A stretch of DNA of 64,000 nucleotides from Varibaculum cambriense DSM 15806 (GCF_000420065.1 NZ_ATUF01000002.1:868001-932000); one strand, 5' to 3'. Positions 9,035-18,282 are shown, numbered from the stretch's first letter. The notes: a model not told the origin generated them from the sequence alone. A program made the numbers and translations.

Positions 9035-9564
9035 AGGTTTTCTAGGCCTGCCAATATTACCGGCACTATTCCCAGGAGGATAAATGCCGGTAACTGACAG
9101 ATACCTAAGGGAATAACTAACCGTACCGAGAGTTTTTGGGCAGCCTGGCGGGCGCGTTGGTCTTTACTGGCGCGTACCCGCCCTCCGGCTCCTTTCAACA
9201 GTGTTTCTGGCGCCACTCCATCTTTCCAAGCAGGTTCGAGTGCCGCAGATAGATACTGCGCCCACTCGGGACAGGTATCCCCACGTTGCAACAAACTCCA
9301 AGCGGAGTTCCATTCGACTCCCAAGATCAACGCGCGCGAAACCGCTGCCAGACGAGGTTCTCCAGTGGCAGTTGCCAGAGCGCTTAAGACTCGCGGAATG
9401 GCGGCGCCCCCTGCCAGCCCGGCACTTGCCAAGTCCAGAATTACTGCCGGATCAATAGCCTTACCTTCAGTATTTTCACGGCCAGATTTGCGTGGGGGAA
9501 CCGCGGGCAAAAACCAGGGTAGGGCGCCCCAAAAAACCCAGATTCCCAAGATAAACATTTTCAC
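9031..9564 (-). CDS. tadC: TadC-like type II/IV secretion F-domain membrane protein
   Basis: 177 residues. An N-terminal TM (FILGIWVFWGALPWFLPAV) is followed by a T2SF-type helical cytoplasmic domain (DLASAGLAGGAAIPRVL...) and a C-terminal TM pair (LVIPLGICQLPAFILLGIVPVI). TadC partners TadB as the inner-membrane platform of Tad/Flp pilus machines. It is shorter than typical TadC (~190-300), as is usual for actinobacterial forms. It overlaps tadB by 4 nt (ATGA) and is the last gene of the ssd-tadA-tadB-tadC transcript. No flp, tadE or tadF follows, since brnQ converges here. Confidence 0.8.
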   Translation of the reverse strand: MKMFILGIWVFWGALPWFLPAVPPRKSGRENTEGKAIDPAVILDLASAGLAGGAAIPRVLSALATATGEPRLAAVSRALILGVEWNSAWSLLQRGDTCPEWAQYLSAALEPAWKDGVAPETLLKGAGGRVRASKDQRARQAAQKLSVRLVIPLGICQLPAFILLGIVPVILAGLENL

Positions 9565-10235
9565 GCCTTTTCAGCTTGCGCTACTAAACGAAACATCCAA
9601 AACATCCCGGTCAACAGCGCGATCAAGCCGGCAAAGGCGCTGATAGTTCCTAACCCGCCTGCGAATATTGCATTTAGCGGATTGGCTCCTAGCAGGGATC
9701 CCAGCGCGATTCCTCCCAAAGGTAAGATCCCCAAAATAGTGGCGGAAGCCTTCGGGGCTGTCAATGCCAGTTTCCGGGCGCGTGCGGCATTAGCCGCTTC
9801 AGTAAGGGAATCAGCACAACCAGTTAACACTTCCGATAAGGGCGCACCGACTGCCTCGGAAAAACGGATTGCCGCCAGGAGACCGGTCAAAGCAGCCTGC
9901 TCCCAAGATGTTAAATATGGTTCGATCGCAGCTTGAATGTCTGTGGAACTGGCAGTTTTCGGAGGTGAAAACCCGTTACGCGGCAAACTTTTTACCCAGG
10001 CAGACTCAGGATCAGCACCGGCATTTAGGCGACTCGCGACCTCGACGACTGCCGCTGCTAGTTGAGGTTTAGGTTTGAAACGTCGCCTTAAAAACCCGGC
10101 AAATTTCCTGATGTAACCAGCCATTTTCGGCAGAGGCAGGCGGCGGTTTTCCAGTGGACGAGGATCAGGTAGATGCCAAGGCAGCCCTCCAAATGTTAGA
10201 AAAAGTCCCATTAAGGTCGCAGTTTTCCAGCTCAA
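9561..10235 (-). CDS. tadB: TadB-like platform protein of Tad secretion system
   Basis: 224 residues from the preferred start. TTG 10235 has GGAGG 4 nt upstream and overlaps the tadA stop (TTGA), so translation is probably coupled; an open frame reaching 10619 only reads through tadA in another frame. An N-terminal TM (MGLFLTFGGLPWHLP) is followed by a basic segment, an F-domain helical bundle (AAVVEVASRLNAGADPES...; SEAVGAPLSEVL) and two C-terminal TMs (ILGILPLGGIALGSLLGA; GGLGTISAFAGLIALLTG). It acts with TadC under the TadA ATPase. Confidence 0.82.
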   Translation of the reverse strand: MSWKTATLMGLFLTFGGLPWHLPDPRPLENRRLPLPKMAGYIRKFAGFLRRRFKPKPQLAAAVVEVASRLNAGADPESAWVKSLPRNGFSPPKTASSTDIQAAIEPYLTSWEQAALTGLLAAIRFSEAVGAPLSEVLTGCADSLTEAANAARARKLALTAPKASATILGILPLGGIALGSLLGANPLNAIFAGGLGTISAFAGLIALLTGMFWMFRLVAQAEKA

Positions 10236-11455
10236 GATACCTCCGCAAGATGATCCAAATCCATATCTACCAGTTCTGATAGTTTTCGGTATCCCGCACC
10301 CCGCAGTAACTGTCCGGCAGAAGTAACTTTGAGCGCTAGCTGCGCTGCCAGGTGGGAATGATCCCAAATAGGCACCCCGACCTCGGAGATATAGCGTCGC
10401 GTGCTTCCCTGTTCCGTTAAACGGCGAATCTGTAAAAAGGCATCTACCCCGGCTATCACCTGTGCCCCTACGGTAGATTCCGGCATTAATGCCAACGCTC
10501 CCAGTGCCACTAAACGGGCGGGAACCTCGGTAACCGCATTGGCGTGTACTGTAGCCCAGGTACCTTCGTGCCCCGTGTTCATAGCGGAAAGCACTTCGCG
10601 CACCTCCGAGCCACGGCATTCTCCCAGTACAATCCGATCTGGACGCATCCTCATAGCCGCTCGCACCAGGGTAGACATCGGAACCGCGCCTACCCCTTGC
10701 ACATTAGCGCTGCGTTCTTGCAAATGAACTAGGTGGGGGTGGGAAGGGAAAAGCTCGGAGACTTCCTCGATACAAACAATCCGCTGATTTGGGGGCACCA
10801 ATTCCAAAAGGGCAGATAGCAGTGTGGTTTTCCCTGAACCGGTTGACCCGGAAATAAAACAGGAAGCTCGTCGGGAAATTAACGCCGTCACTACCGGCGC
10901 TAACGCCGTAGATACGGTTCCCGATTCCACCAATTGGGTAAAGTTTAGACCTTTAGCTCGCGGGCATCGCAAAGAAATAACCGGATAGGGACTAGCTAAA
11001 GGAGGCAATACCGCGTGCAGGCGGATCCCGCCAGGGAGAGTTCCATCCGCGATTGGTGCCGCATCATCGAGACGTTTTCCCGCAGCTCCAGCGAGCCGGA
11101 CTGCTAGGGATCGCAGGTTAGCAGGGGAACCAAAATTTAGTTTGGTCTTGCAAAGACCGCGACCGCTATCGACCCACACTTGCTGCGGTCCATTGATCAA
11201 AACATCGGTGACCTGTGGATCTTGTAATAGGGCAGCAAGATGGGGGCCAAATCCGCTCAATTGAGAGTTCATAGCTGCCAAGTTTCCCAGTAGCTGCGCC
11301 GTCCCTGCCGTCGGCGCGCTTTCCCGGCGGATTACCTCTGCCGGAGCTGTACCCGAGGCCACCAGCAGGCGGGGATCCCGGTTAATTTGGGAATCTGGCG
11401 GCTGCGAGACTGTCCCTCTAGTTAGGGCTAGACGCCATTTTTTAAAAGCGTTCAT
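10232..11455 (-). CDS. tadA: TadA/CpaF-family secretion ATPase
   Basis: 407 residues. Secretion ATPase of the VirB11/TadA branch that powers pilus assembly at the inner membrane. An N-terminal domain ends in the DVLINGPQQVWVD segment; Walker A is GSTGSGKTTLL; the Asp box region reads IVCIEEVSELF; the Walker B/His-box region reads RPDRIVLGECRGSEV and NTGHEGTWATVHAN. All catalytic motifs look intact. Start ATG 11455 overlaps the upstream stop (ATGA), so the protein begins MNAFKKWRL; a longer reading to 11563 lies inside the ssd gene. Translationally coupled on both sides. Confidence 0.93.
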   Translation of the reverse strand: MNAFKKWRLALTRGTVSQPPDSQINRDPRLLVASGTAPAEVIRRESAPTAGTAQLLGNLAAMNSQLSGFGPHLAALLQDPQVTDVLINGPQQVWVDSGRGLCKTKLNFGSPANLRSLAVRLAGAAGKRLDDAAPIADGTLPGGIRLHAVLPPLASPYPVISLRCPRAKGLNFTQLVESGTVSTALAPVVTALISRRASCFISGSTGSGKTTLLSALLELVPPNQRIVCIEEVSELFPSHPHLVHLQERSANVQGVGAVPMSTLVRAAMRMRPDRIVLGECRGSEVREVLSAMNTGHEGTWATVHANAVTEVPARLVALGALALMPESTVGAQVIAGVDAFLQIRRLTEQGSTRRYISEVGVPIWDHSHLAAQLALKVTSAGQLLRGAGYRKLSELVDMDLDHLAEVS

Positions 11456-12561
11456 GCCGCAGCCGCCAAAATATTTCGCAGGAGCTGTGCCAGGTTTATT
11501 TGCAAACTTTTCGGCCACAAAGTACCCAAGCCTTGATCTTGCAGCCGTTTTAGTTCCCGACAATGCGGCACGGAAAAACTTTGATTGACGCTGGTAGCGG
11601 AAACAATTCTGGCTGGGACCCGATTATTTATTATCGGTATGCGCTGGCGGTGCAGTTGTAGCAGCAGTTGCCGATTAACCGCTGTCTGTGGGTAATTCCT
11701 GACTACCAGTGTTTGCCCAGATAAATCGTTTAGGCGTTCCACAGAATCGAGCAGCCCCCAATCGATGACCACCAGCGCAAATGCACGAACCAACAAAGAA
11801 AAAATATGGGAAATATGGTCGGGATTAGTGCGGTAAAGCTGAAGAAAACGCGTATTTTGTACCACGGGGAGGATCTCGCGTAAGCGAGAAACCAGCAGGT
11901 CTGCCTCCAGATCGCGAGAGGAAAAGTTACAAATAGCGGGAAATCCGAGTTTGCGCATCTCCGGTGAATGTCGACGCGAAAACGAGTCGGGGAGGGAACA
12001 GCTGGCATCCACAAAAACGGAGTTCTTAGCACCGTTTGCCAATCCGAAAGCAATGGTGGAGGTGCCGCTTTTTGGCTGTAATCCGAAAACATTGAGGATG
12101 CGTCCTCGCTCGGGATAACAGTACTGGTCGACCTGCGAGAGAAAAGCTATTACCTGGGAAGGAAGCTGAAAAATCCCGGGAGATTGCCGGGCAACTCCGG
12201 GAAGGGAGATGCCACCTACAGACGGAGGAGCCGGGTTGGGTGAAAAATCTGCGTGAACTACGGGAAGCGGGAAGGGCAACCAATTTAAATCGGCGCTAGG
12301 AGGGCAAATAATCGTACTTAAGCTAGCGGCAGAAGGTGGCAGGTGAGTGGTGAAACGAATACCAGCAACTCCGAGTACCTGGGACAGAAATTGCAGCTGT
12401 CCGGGGATAAATTCCCACAGCAGGCAGGTGGAATCTGTGTGGGCAGGTATTTGTCTAGTGGGCACAGGTATTTGTAGAACTTTTGGCACGACCGGCTCCT
12501 GCAGTTTGTTGGCGAAATCAAACCTAGATTTAGTGATAGGGAGCAGGGGAAACAAATACAA
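11452..12561 (-). CDS. ssd: Septum-site-determining-like / CpaE-like ATPase of the Tad locus (Ssd)
   Basis: 369 residues. It fits the actinobacterial Ssd/CpaE-like proteins that precede tadA: a degenerate receiver-like N-terminal half, then a MinD/ParA-type domain. The deviant Walker A is degraded to GLQPKSGTSTIAFGLA, where CpaE homologues have a GxKGGxGxST form, so the first Lys is lost or displaced. Later segments VFVDASCSLPD and ALVVIDWGLLD match the ParA switch strands. A role in localising the Tad machine is inferred from relatives. Start TTG 12561 is the longest reading and has no good ribosome-binding site, so the true start may be further in. Confidence 0.72.
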   Translation of the reverse strand: MYLFPLLPITKSRFDFANKLQEPVVPKVLQIPVPTRQIPAHTDSTCLLWEFIPGQLQFLSQVLGVAGIRFTTHLPPSAASLSTIICPPSADLNWLPFPLPVVHADFSPNPAPPSVGGISLPGVARQSPGIFQLPSQVIAFLSQVDQYCYPERGRILNVFGLQPKSGTSTIAFGLANGAKNSVFVDASCSLPDSFSRRHSPEMRKLGFPAICNFSSRDLEADLLVSRLREILPVVQNTRFLQLYRTNPDHISHIFSLLVRAFALVVIDWGLLDSVERLNDLSGQTLVVRNYPQTAVNRQLLLQLHRQRIPIINNRVPARIVSATSVNQSFSVPHCRELKRLQDQGLGTLWPKSLQINLAQLLRNILAAAA

Positions 12562-12699
12562 AAGCTGCTTGCCTAGGATAGTGGGACGCTAGCTACTCTT
12601 GGGGACAAACCTGGAGGGGAGGGGAGAGAATCGCGTCATAGGAAGTAGCATTTTCCTGAAAGTTGGCATCCTGATGGTTACACCGGGAAAGCAGACCAG

Positions 12700-12721
12700 G
12701 TCTTTTCGGTTTTGAAAAGAC
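12700..12721. terminator. Hairpin downstream of the LppM-like gene
   Basis: GTCTTTTC (12700-12707) pairs perfectly with GAAAAGAC (12714-12721) across a 6-nt loop, 25 bp past the stop of the lipoprotein gene. No T run follows on the minus strand, so it may be a weak terminator. It could also affect the ssd transcript start region. Confidence 0.4.
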
Positions 12722-12745
12722 AGGGAAAAGTGTGCGAATAAGAGC

Positions 12746-13510
12746 CTATTTACCGCGGCGCTTACGCGAATGTTTGGAACGGCGTCCGGAAGAAGAGCCT
12801 CCCAAATCCAAGTAGCTCAAAATACGGAGGAACAAATTGCGGCAGGAACCAGCGATGATCTTCCCAGCCTGCGCTAGCTTGCCCCAAATGGGGGCGATAC
12901 GCGGATGTTTACGGAAGACCACCAACGCCACTATCAGGGCTACCACGATAACTAAAAACCCGATTCCCCATTTTTGGTTCATAGTTATCCCCGGATGGTC
13001 TTGTCCGCGAACTTCAAAACCTTTGACGAGAGTTTGGGGAGTCGTCCAGGTGACGGTATTGCCGTCAGCTTTTGCCCCGGAATAGGCATCGGTTTTCAAC
13101 ACCGGACCGGGGAACGTAATGGTCAGACGAAATTGGTCGGTTTGGGCATCCAAAAAATCTAGGCTCTGCACCGGGGCGAGTTTAACCACGTAGCTGTCAC
13201 CAATATGTTTAATGGTCACAAACGGTTTCTTAGCCTGCGAAATATGCTGTGCTTTCACCGTAATCGTACAGTCTGAAACCCGATCGGTGGATTGATCCTT
13301 AATCGCGACCTGCGCAGTTTTTAGGTAGTCCTCTATCCCTGGAATCTGGTCTTTACATTTAATATCTTGCGCGGTTCGAGGCTGCGTTAAATGAGTACTA
13401 AACGAATAAGTATCGTTCTCGTAAATCTGCATTTGAGTGCGAGCTTCACACCCGGAAAGCAGCAGCGCACAGGGAAGGAGAATCAGAGCTAAAAGTCGCT
13501 TGCCTTTCAC
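12746..13510 (-). CDS. LppM-like lipoprotein (DUF3153-type)
   Basis: 254 residues. A signal peptide with lipobox LLLSGC at residue ~21 predicts a lipid-anchored exported protein. An ectodomain of ~150 residues follows, rich in beta-strand patterns and ending in TWTTPQTLVKGFEVRG. A single TM (IGFLVIVVALIVALVVF) comes next, then a very basic cytoplasmic tail (GRRSKHSRKRRGK). This lipobox-beta domain-TM layout matches mycobacterial LppM, a cell-envelope protein of unclear biochemical role. Start GTG 13510 has a perfect AAGGAGGT 8 nt upstream. Monocistronic as far as can be seen. Confidence 0.8.
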   Translation of the reverse strand: MKGKRLLALILLPCALLLSGCEARTQMQIYENDTYSFSTHLTQPRTAQDIKCKDQIPGIEDYLKTAQVAIKDQSTDRVSDCTITVKAQHISQAKKPFVTIKHIGDSYVVKLAPVQSLDFLDAQTDQFRLTITFPGPVLKTDAYSGAKADGNTVTWTTPQTLVKGFEVRGQDHPGITMNQKWGIGFLVIVVALIVALVVFRKHPRIAPIWGKLAQAGKIIAGSCRNLFLRILSYLDLGGSSSGRRSKHSRKRRGK

Positions 13511-13802
13511 CCTCGCTACCTCCTTGAGTGGCGGCCGTAAACCCGGATATCGCTTTACCGCTACTTTTAATCATACTGTAAAGAACTGGCTACACCGACG
13601 GTACAAAGTTTACTTCCCATCCGAAAAGCCAATCATGAAGGTGTCCTACGGCCTAAAGTTTCGCTTAATATGAGCCAGGTCATAGTTATTTATGGGAACT
13701 TTTAGACCCTCGCGGTAGAGAAAGTAGCAGGGATGACGGACAATAGAAAGGCAAGAGCAACTGTGTGTTGCCGTGTCGAGTGCCGCAGGAGGCAAGAGAT
13801 AA

Positions 13803-15632
13803 ATGACAGTGACCGAGAAAGATGTGCTAGCTGCCGCCCCGAAGAACGCCCCGAAAGAGGTCGTTGATTGGGTAATTAAAGTTGCAGAACTAGCGAAGCC
13901 GAAAGCAATTGAGTTTTGCGATGGTTCCGAAGAAGAATGGACTCGCCTAACCGATCTCATGGTAGAAACCGGGATGTTCACTCGTTTGAATCCCGAGAAA
14001 CGCCCTAATTCCTTCCTGGCTCGCTCGCTACCCTCCGATGTGGCGCGCGTAGAATCGCGTACTTTCATTTGCTGCGAAAAAGAAGAGGACGCTGGCCCCA
14101 CCAACAACTGGGCAGATCCTAAGCAGATGCGCGAAACCCTGCATGGAAAGTTTGACGGCGCGATGGCCGGCCGCACCATGTACGTGATCCCCTTCTCCAT
14201 GGGGCCGCTGGGTGGCCCGATTTCTCAGCTGGGTATCGAGTTGAGCGACTCTCCCTACGTGGTCTGCAATATGCGGATCATGACCCGTATGGGTGCCAAG
14301 GCGATGGATCTCATTAACGAGGGACGTCCTTGGGTTCCGGCGGTTCACTCCGTGGGCAAGCCCCTGGCTGAGGGCGAGACTGACGAAGCCTGGCCCTGCA
14401 ATGACGAAAAGTACATCACCCACTTCCCCGAAACCAACGAAATCTGGTCCTTCGGTTCCGGTTACGGCGGGAACGCCCTCCTGGGCAAGAAGTGCTACGC
14501 CCTGCGTATCGCCTCCACCATGGCTCGCCGCGATGGCTGGATGGCAGAGCACATGCTGATTCTGCGGCTAACCGACGAAAAGTCCGGTGAGCAGTACCAC
14601 GTGACCGCCGCCTTCCCGTCTGCCTGTGGCAAGACCAACCTGGCGATGCTGCAGCCGACCATCCCCGGCTACAAAGTCGAAACCGTTGGCGACGACATTG
14701 CCTGGATGCGTCCGGGAGAGGACGGCACCTTGCGCGCCATTAACCCCGAGGCCGGATTCTTCGGAGTTGCCCCGGGAACCTCTTACGATACCAACCCGAT
14801 GGCGATGGAGACCATGAAGGAAAACTCCATCTTCACCAATGTAGCTTTGACTGACGATGGCGATGTCTGGTGGGAAGGCATCGACGGAGACACCCCCGAT
14901 CACCTGATCGATTGGCATGGTAAAGACTGGACTCCGGAATCTGGCGAAAAGGCCGCTCACCCGAACTCCCGTTTCACCACTCCGGCTGCGCAGTGCCCGA
15001 TTGTTTGCCCCGATTGGGAAGCTCCCGAGGGTGTTCCGGTCACCGCGATCCTGTTTGGTGGACGTCGCGCAACCAACGTTCCCTTGGTAGCCGAGCAGTA
15101 CTCCCCGGCACACGGGGTGTTCATTGGTGCGTCCGTAGCCTCGGAGCAGACTGCTGCTGCTGAAGGCGCTGTGGGCTCGCTACGTCACGATCCCTTCGCT
15201 ATGCTGCCCTTCTGCGGCTACAACATGGCTGACTACTGGGGTCACTGGCTAGAAATGCAAGAGAAGGTGGGCGACAAGTTCCCGCGGATTTACCAGGTTA
15301 ACTGGTTCCGTAAGGATGAGGACGGCAGCTTCATTTGGCCGGGCTACGGCGATAACGCTCGCGTTCTGGACTGGATTGTGCGCCGCGCCTCCGGCAAGGT
15401 TGACGCCATTGAAGGCCCGACCGGCTACTACCCCAAGTTCGAGGACTTCAACCTGGAAGGCACCGATCTGGGTCGGGAAGAATGGGACAAGATGTTCGCC
15501 ATCGATCCCGATGCTTGGTTGGCCGAAACCGAAGACACCGAGAAGTACTTCTCGCAGTTCGGTGACAAGCTTCCTAAGGCCATCTCTGACGAACTCGCGA
15601 AACTGCGTGAGCGTCTACAGGCACTTAAGTAA
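13803..15632 (+). CDS. pckG: Phosphoenolpyruvate carboxykinase (GTP)
   Basis: 609 residues, standard length. It interconverts oxaloacetate + GTP with PEP + CO2 + GDP, feeding gluconeogenesis or, in fermenting actinobacteria, CO2 fixation toward succinate. The kinase P-loop [12 protein letters not shown] with the reactive Cys is present, as are the metal-site segment VGDDIAW, the R-loop FGGRR and [17 protein letters not shown]. Codon use is clearly more C-ending than in neighbours, suggesting high expression. AGGAGG lies 10 nt before ATG 13803. It is followed by a strong intrinsic terminator and so is probably monocistronic. Confidence 0.98.
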   Translation: MTVTEKDVLAAAPKNAPKEVVDWVIKVAELAKPKAIEFCDGSEEEWTRLTDLMVETGMFTRLNPEKRPNSFLARSLPSDVARVESRTFICCEKEEDAGPTNNWADPKQMRETLHGKFDGAMAGRTMYVIPFSMGPLGGPISQLGIELSDSPYVVCNMRIMTRMGAKAMDLINEGRPWVPAVHSVGKPLAEGETDEAWPCNDEKYITHFPETNEIWSFGSGYGGNALLGKKCYALRIASTMARRDGWMAEHMLILRLTDEKSGEQYHVTAAFPSACGKTNLAMLQPTIPGYKVETVGDDIAWMRPGEDGTLRAINPEAGFFGVAPGTSYDTNPMAMETMKENSIFTNVALTDDGDVWWEGIDGDTPDHLIDWHGKDWTPESGEKAAHPNSRFTTPAAQCPIVCPDWEAPEGVPVTAILFGGRRATNVPLVAEQYSPAHGVFIGASVASEQTAAAEGAVGSLRHDPFAMLPFCGYNMADYWGHWLEMQEKVGDKFPRIYQVNWFRKDEDGSFIWPGYGDNARVLDWIVRRASGKVDAIEGPTGYYPKFEDFNLEGTDLGREEWDKMFAIDPDAWLAETEDTEKYFSQFGDKLPKAISDELAKLRERLQALK

Positions 15633-15676
15633 TCACCTAACTAAAAGTTACCTCTTTCCTTTTTAAAAATAAGAGG

Positions 15677-15712
15677 AAGGCGGCCGGAGACCAGAGTCTC
15701 CGGCCGCCTTTT
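15677..15712 (+). terminator. Strong intrinsic terminator of pckG
   Basis: AAGGCGGCCGGAGAC (15677-15691) and GTCTCCGGCCGCCTT (15696-15710) form a perfect 15-bp stem with a CAGA loop, followed by TTC and a T-rich stretch. Lies 45 bp after the pckG stop. Confidence 0.92.
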
Positions 15713-15805
15713 CATACTTTTGTATTCTTGGGTTTTATTTAGGGGGCAGCCTCCGTCCCTCCTCCTGCGAGGAAACGTTGGGGTGTAGGCACTAGAGCTC
15801 ATTGC

Positions 15806-15827
15806 AATGTCCAGTTTGTGGGACATT
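15806..15827. repeat. Short inverted repeat between pckG and the CDF gene
   Basis: AATGTCC (15806-15812) and GGACATT (15821-15827) with an 8-nt spacer. A second small palindrome, TGTTTTG/CAAAACA, lies at 15841-15861. On the plus strand a T-rich stretch lies between them. They may help end the minus-strand CDF transcript, but neither looks like a classic terminator. Confidence 0.3.
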
Positions 15828-15890
15828 ATGTTGGTGTTTTTGTTTTGGTAGAGACAAAACAGGGATTGCCGAGCTGTAGGGGTTCCGCAG

Positions 15891-16796
15891 TTAGTGTTTT
15901 AAGGTTTCGTGCGCAGCGTGGCCTTCGGGCTCAATCTGCAGGGTGCAATGTTCGATTTTTCGTGGGAAATGGGCTTTCATACATTCTTCTACCTGGTGTA
16001 GCACTTCCAGGGCATGACCGTCGCGATAACATTCCTTAGCGATAATGATGTGCGCTGATAAAAGCACGGTTTGTGAGTTAAGCGGCCACACGTGCAGGTC
16101 ATGAATTCCAGTTACGTGTTCTACCTGCATAATATGTTCCCTGATCTCGGCGATCTTCAAATCGCTCGGAGTGCGGTCAAGCAGGATCGAGCCCGCTTCC
16201 CTTAACAGTTTGTAGCCGCGTGGCAGCATCGCGCCCGCAATTAGCAAAGAAATTACCGCGTCGATCCGGTTGATGCCGGTAAGACGGGTAATAATTCCGC
16301 CAGCGATTACTCCCACGGAGGAAATCGCATCTACGGAAACTTCCAGAAATGCGGCTCTAATATTTAAATTGTCACGATGGCGTCCTAGCATTACCAGCAG
16401 CGATGCCAAGTTACCCAGTAAACCGGCCACCGCCCAGGCGGCCATTTGGGTGCCATCAACCGGAGTGGGGGTAAGCAGCCGGATAACTGCTTGGTAGCCG
16501 ATGATCGTACAAATGATCATAATCATCCCGGCCTGGATGCCGCCCGCGATCGCTTCTAGGCGCGCATACCCGTAGGTGAGTTCGCCGCTGGCAGGACGAG
16601 TCATCAAAGTAGCGGTGAAGGCCGCTAAGAATAGTCCGATCGAATCAATTGCGACGTGTCCGGTATCTGCGGCTAAAGCTAGCGAACCGGAAACGATAGA
16701 TCCAATCAATTGGGCAACCAGCACTGCCAAGGTGATCCCCGCGGCAATTAGCAGTCGCGTACGGGTAGATTCGCTGGTAGAAGCATGTTGATGCAC
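15891..16796 (-). CDS. Cation diffusion facilitator metal exporter
   Basis: 301 residues from GTG 16796, which has GAGGTGG 7 nt upstream; the open frame to 16892 has no such support. Six TM segments precede a C-terminal ferredoxin-like cytoplasmic domain (IHDLHVWPLNSQTVLLSAHI). The TM2 metal site is present as H47-xxx-D51 (DTGHVAID). In TM5 the usual HxxxD reads ExxxD (E152, D156, in LEVSVDAISS), so metal preference may differ from Zn exporters such as ZitB. CDF proteins export Zn, Mn, Fe or Co against protons. The His-poor N-terminus (MHQHAS) gives little metal-binding tail. Confidence 0.92.
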   Translation of the reverse strand: MHQHASTSESTRTRLLIAAGITLAVLVAQLIGSIVSGSLALAADTGHVAIDSIGLFLAAFTATLMTRPASGELTYGYARLEAIAGGIQAGMIMIICTIIGYQAVIRLLTPTPVDGTQMAAWAVAGLLGNLASLLVMLGRHRDNLNIRAAFLEVSVDAISSVGVIAGGIITRLTGINRIDAVISLLIAGAMLPRGYKLLREAGSILLDRTPSDLKIAEIREHIMQVEHVTGIHDLHVWPLNSQTVLLSAHIIIAKECYRDGHALEVLHQVEECMKAHFPRKIEHCTLQIEPEGHAAHETLKH

Positions 16797-16913
16797 GGTG
16801 AAACCACCTCTTAATAAGGGATACCTAAATAAGTAACATTTTGCTACCTTAACCTCACCAATTCCAATAAGATTTGTCAACAGCCCTCCCAAATCGAAAT
16901 AAAAAATGGAAGA

Positions 16914-17834
16914 ATGATGAATATGTCGTCAAGTGATACCCCGGCGCTGCGCGGATGGCGCCATTTATTCTCTGGTAAAGAACGAGAAGTGTACTATCCG
17001 GCGGGACAGTCGGCTCATGATTCTGACACGGTGATGATTGTGGCTACTGACCGTTTCAGTGCCTATGGTCAGGTATTTCCTACGGAAATTCCCGGTAAAG
17101 GTGTTGCCCTTACCCAGCTAACTACCTGGTGGTTGGAGCAGCTCGGGGATGCGGTCCCTAATCATTTTCTCTCTACTTCCTCGGTACCAGAGATGGCAGC
17201 GGGTAGAGCGATGATTTGTCGTCGCCTGGATATGTACCCCTTGGAATGTCACGTGTCGGGTTACCTGGCGGGTGAAGCCTGGCGGGAATATCAAGCTAAG
17301 GGCACTATCGGGGGTGCGCGGATGCCCGAGGGGTTGCAACAGGAGCAGAAGCTAGCGGAGCCAGTCTTTAATCCGGTAGCTAAGACCCAGATGGGACGGC
17401 ACGACACTAACGTTTCTTGGGAGGCGCTACAGTCTTTAGTCGGCAGTGGACGTGTGGATCAAATCATCGAGTACTCGCTTGATCTGTACCAGCGGGCGGC
17501 CAAGATTGCTTGGGATCGGGGGATTATCTTGGGATCTACTAAGTTCGAGTTTGGTTCCGCGCTACCCTACGGGGGTGAGGCCGTGGTATTAGGAGATGAG
17601 GTACTGACCCCCGACTCTTCACGTTTTTGGAATGCCGATAGCTATGAAGTGGGCAAGCGTAATCCCCGGCTAGATACCCAGATATTGCGGGATTGGGTCG
17701 ATTCTGACGCGTGTCAGTGGGAGCCCTATAAGCGTCAGGTACCCCCGCAGATTCCCGCAGATGTGGTAAAACAGACCTCTGATCGTTATCAAGAAATATA
17801 CGAGACGCTTACGGGACGTACTCTCAACGAGTAG
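16914..17834 (+). CDS. purC: Phosphoribosylaminoimidazole-succinocarboxamide synthase (SAICAR synthetase)
   Basis: 306 residues, the long actinobacterial/yeast-like form. It ligates CAIR and aspartate with ATP in de novo purine synthesis. Signatures seen: LFSGKEREVYY (ATP-binding Lys), VATDRFSAYGQVFP, CHVSGYLAGEAWREY and the metal/substrate segment ILGSTKFEFG, then DEVLTPDSSRFW. ATG codons at 16914, 16917 and 16923 are all in frame; a GGAAG at 16908 fits 16923 best, so the first residues are uncertain. It stands alone, followed by a 541-bp gene-free stretch. Confidence 0.97.
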   Translation: MMNMSSSDTPALRGWRHLFSGKEREVYYPAGQSAHDSDTVMIVATDRFSAYGQVFPTEIPGKGVALTQLTTWWLEQLGDAVPNHFLSTSSVPEMAAGRAMICRRLDMYPLECHVSGYLAGEAWREYQAKGTIGGARMPEGLQQEQKLAEPVFNPVAKTQMGRHDTNVSWEALQSLVGSGRVDQIIEYSLDLYQRAAKIAWDRGIILGSTKFEFGSALPYGGEAVVLGDEVLTPDSSRFWNADSYEVGKRNPRLDTQILRDWVDSDACQWEPYKRQVPPQIPADVVKQTSDRYQEIYETLTGRTLNE

Positions 17835-17843
17835 GCCGGCGGA

Positions 17844-17921
17844 TTTTCCACAGGTGTTATCCACAGCTATTGCTGCGGTTTTGCACCAGTTAACAACCCT
17901 GTGGATATTACCTGTGGATAT
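17844..17921. repeat. Four DnaA-box-like sites in mirrored arrangement
   Basis: TTTTCCACA (17844-17852) and the perfect consensus TTATCCACA (17857-17865) face right. Two minus-strand copies of ATATCCACA (17900-17908, 17913-17921) face left. The two starts in each pair are exactly 13 bp apart, so the block is an imperfect inverted repeat: TCCACAGGT-n-n-n-ATCCACAG on each side around a ~32-bp spacer. This layout is seen directly; the DnaA-binding role is inferred. Confidence 0.65.
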
Positions 17922-18188
17922 TCATTTTTTCGCTAGCTAGATAACCTGAAATGTCAAATTTTTCTTGGTTAACCTCAGGTAAACCTTGAGGGTATGGAGG
18001 GTTTGGACTGGTAGAAATAGTATTGAGGCTATTAGCTGCAGGAATAGTGAAATCTGCTGGCAGGTTGGGGATAACCAGTGACTAAACTCCTAAAAAGCAG
18101 GAAAACTAAGTGTCCATTGACGGGTTTTCAACAGCGAATATTTTTGGTAAGCGTCCGAAGCTATAGCTTTGAGCAGGGGGCTTAATAT

Positions 18189-18214
18189 AACCTTCAAGTG
18201 ACTACTTGAAGGTT
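18189..18214. terminator. Perfect 11-bp hairpin
   Basis: AACCTTCAAGT (18189-18199) and ACTTGAAGGTT (18204-18214) with a GACT tetraloop, followed on the plus strand by TAAATTTG. It is low in GC. It could be an intrinsic terminator for a plus-strand transcript, but its nearest plus-strand gene, purC, ends 355 bp earlier. Confidence 0.4.
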
Positions 18215-18282
18215 TAAATTTGTCCCCGGTTTAAGGGCTAGCGTGGTTAGCGAAAAACCGAACGTTACGGATCAAATAGAAA

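Noticed and set aside
13646-14200. 184-codon minus-strand ORF over the pckG start
   Set aside because: Antisense to a clearly conserved gene, Ser/Thr-rich translation typical of shadow frames.
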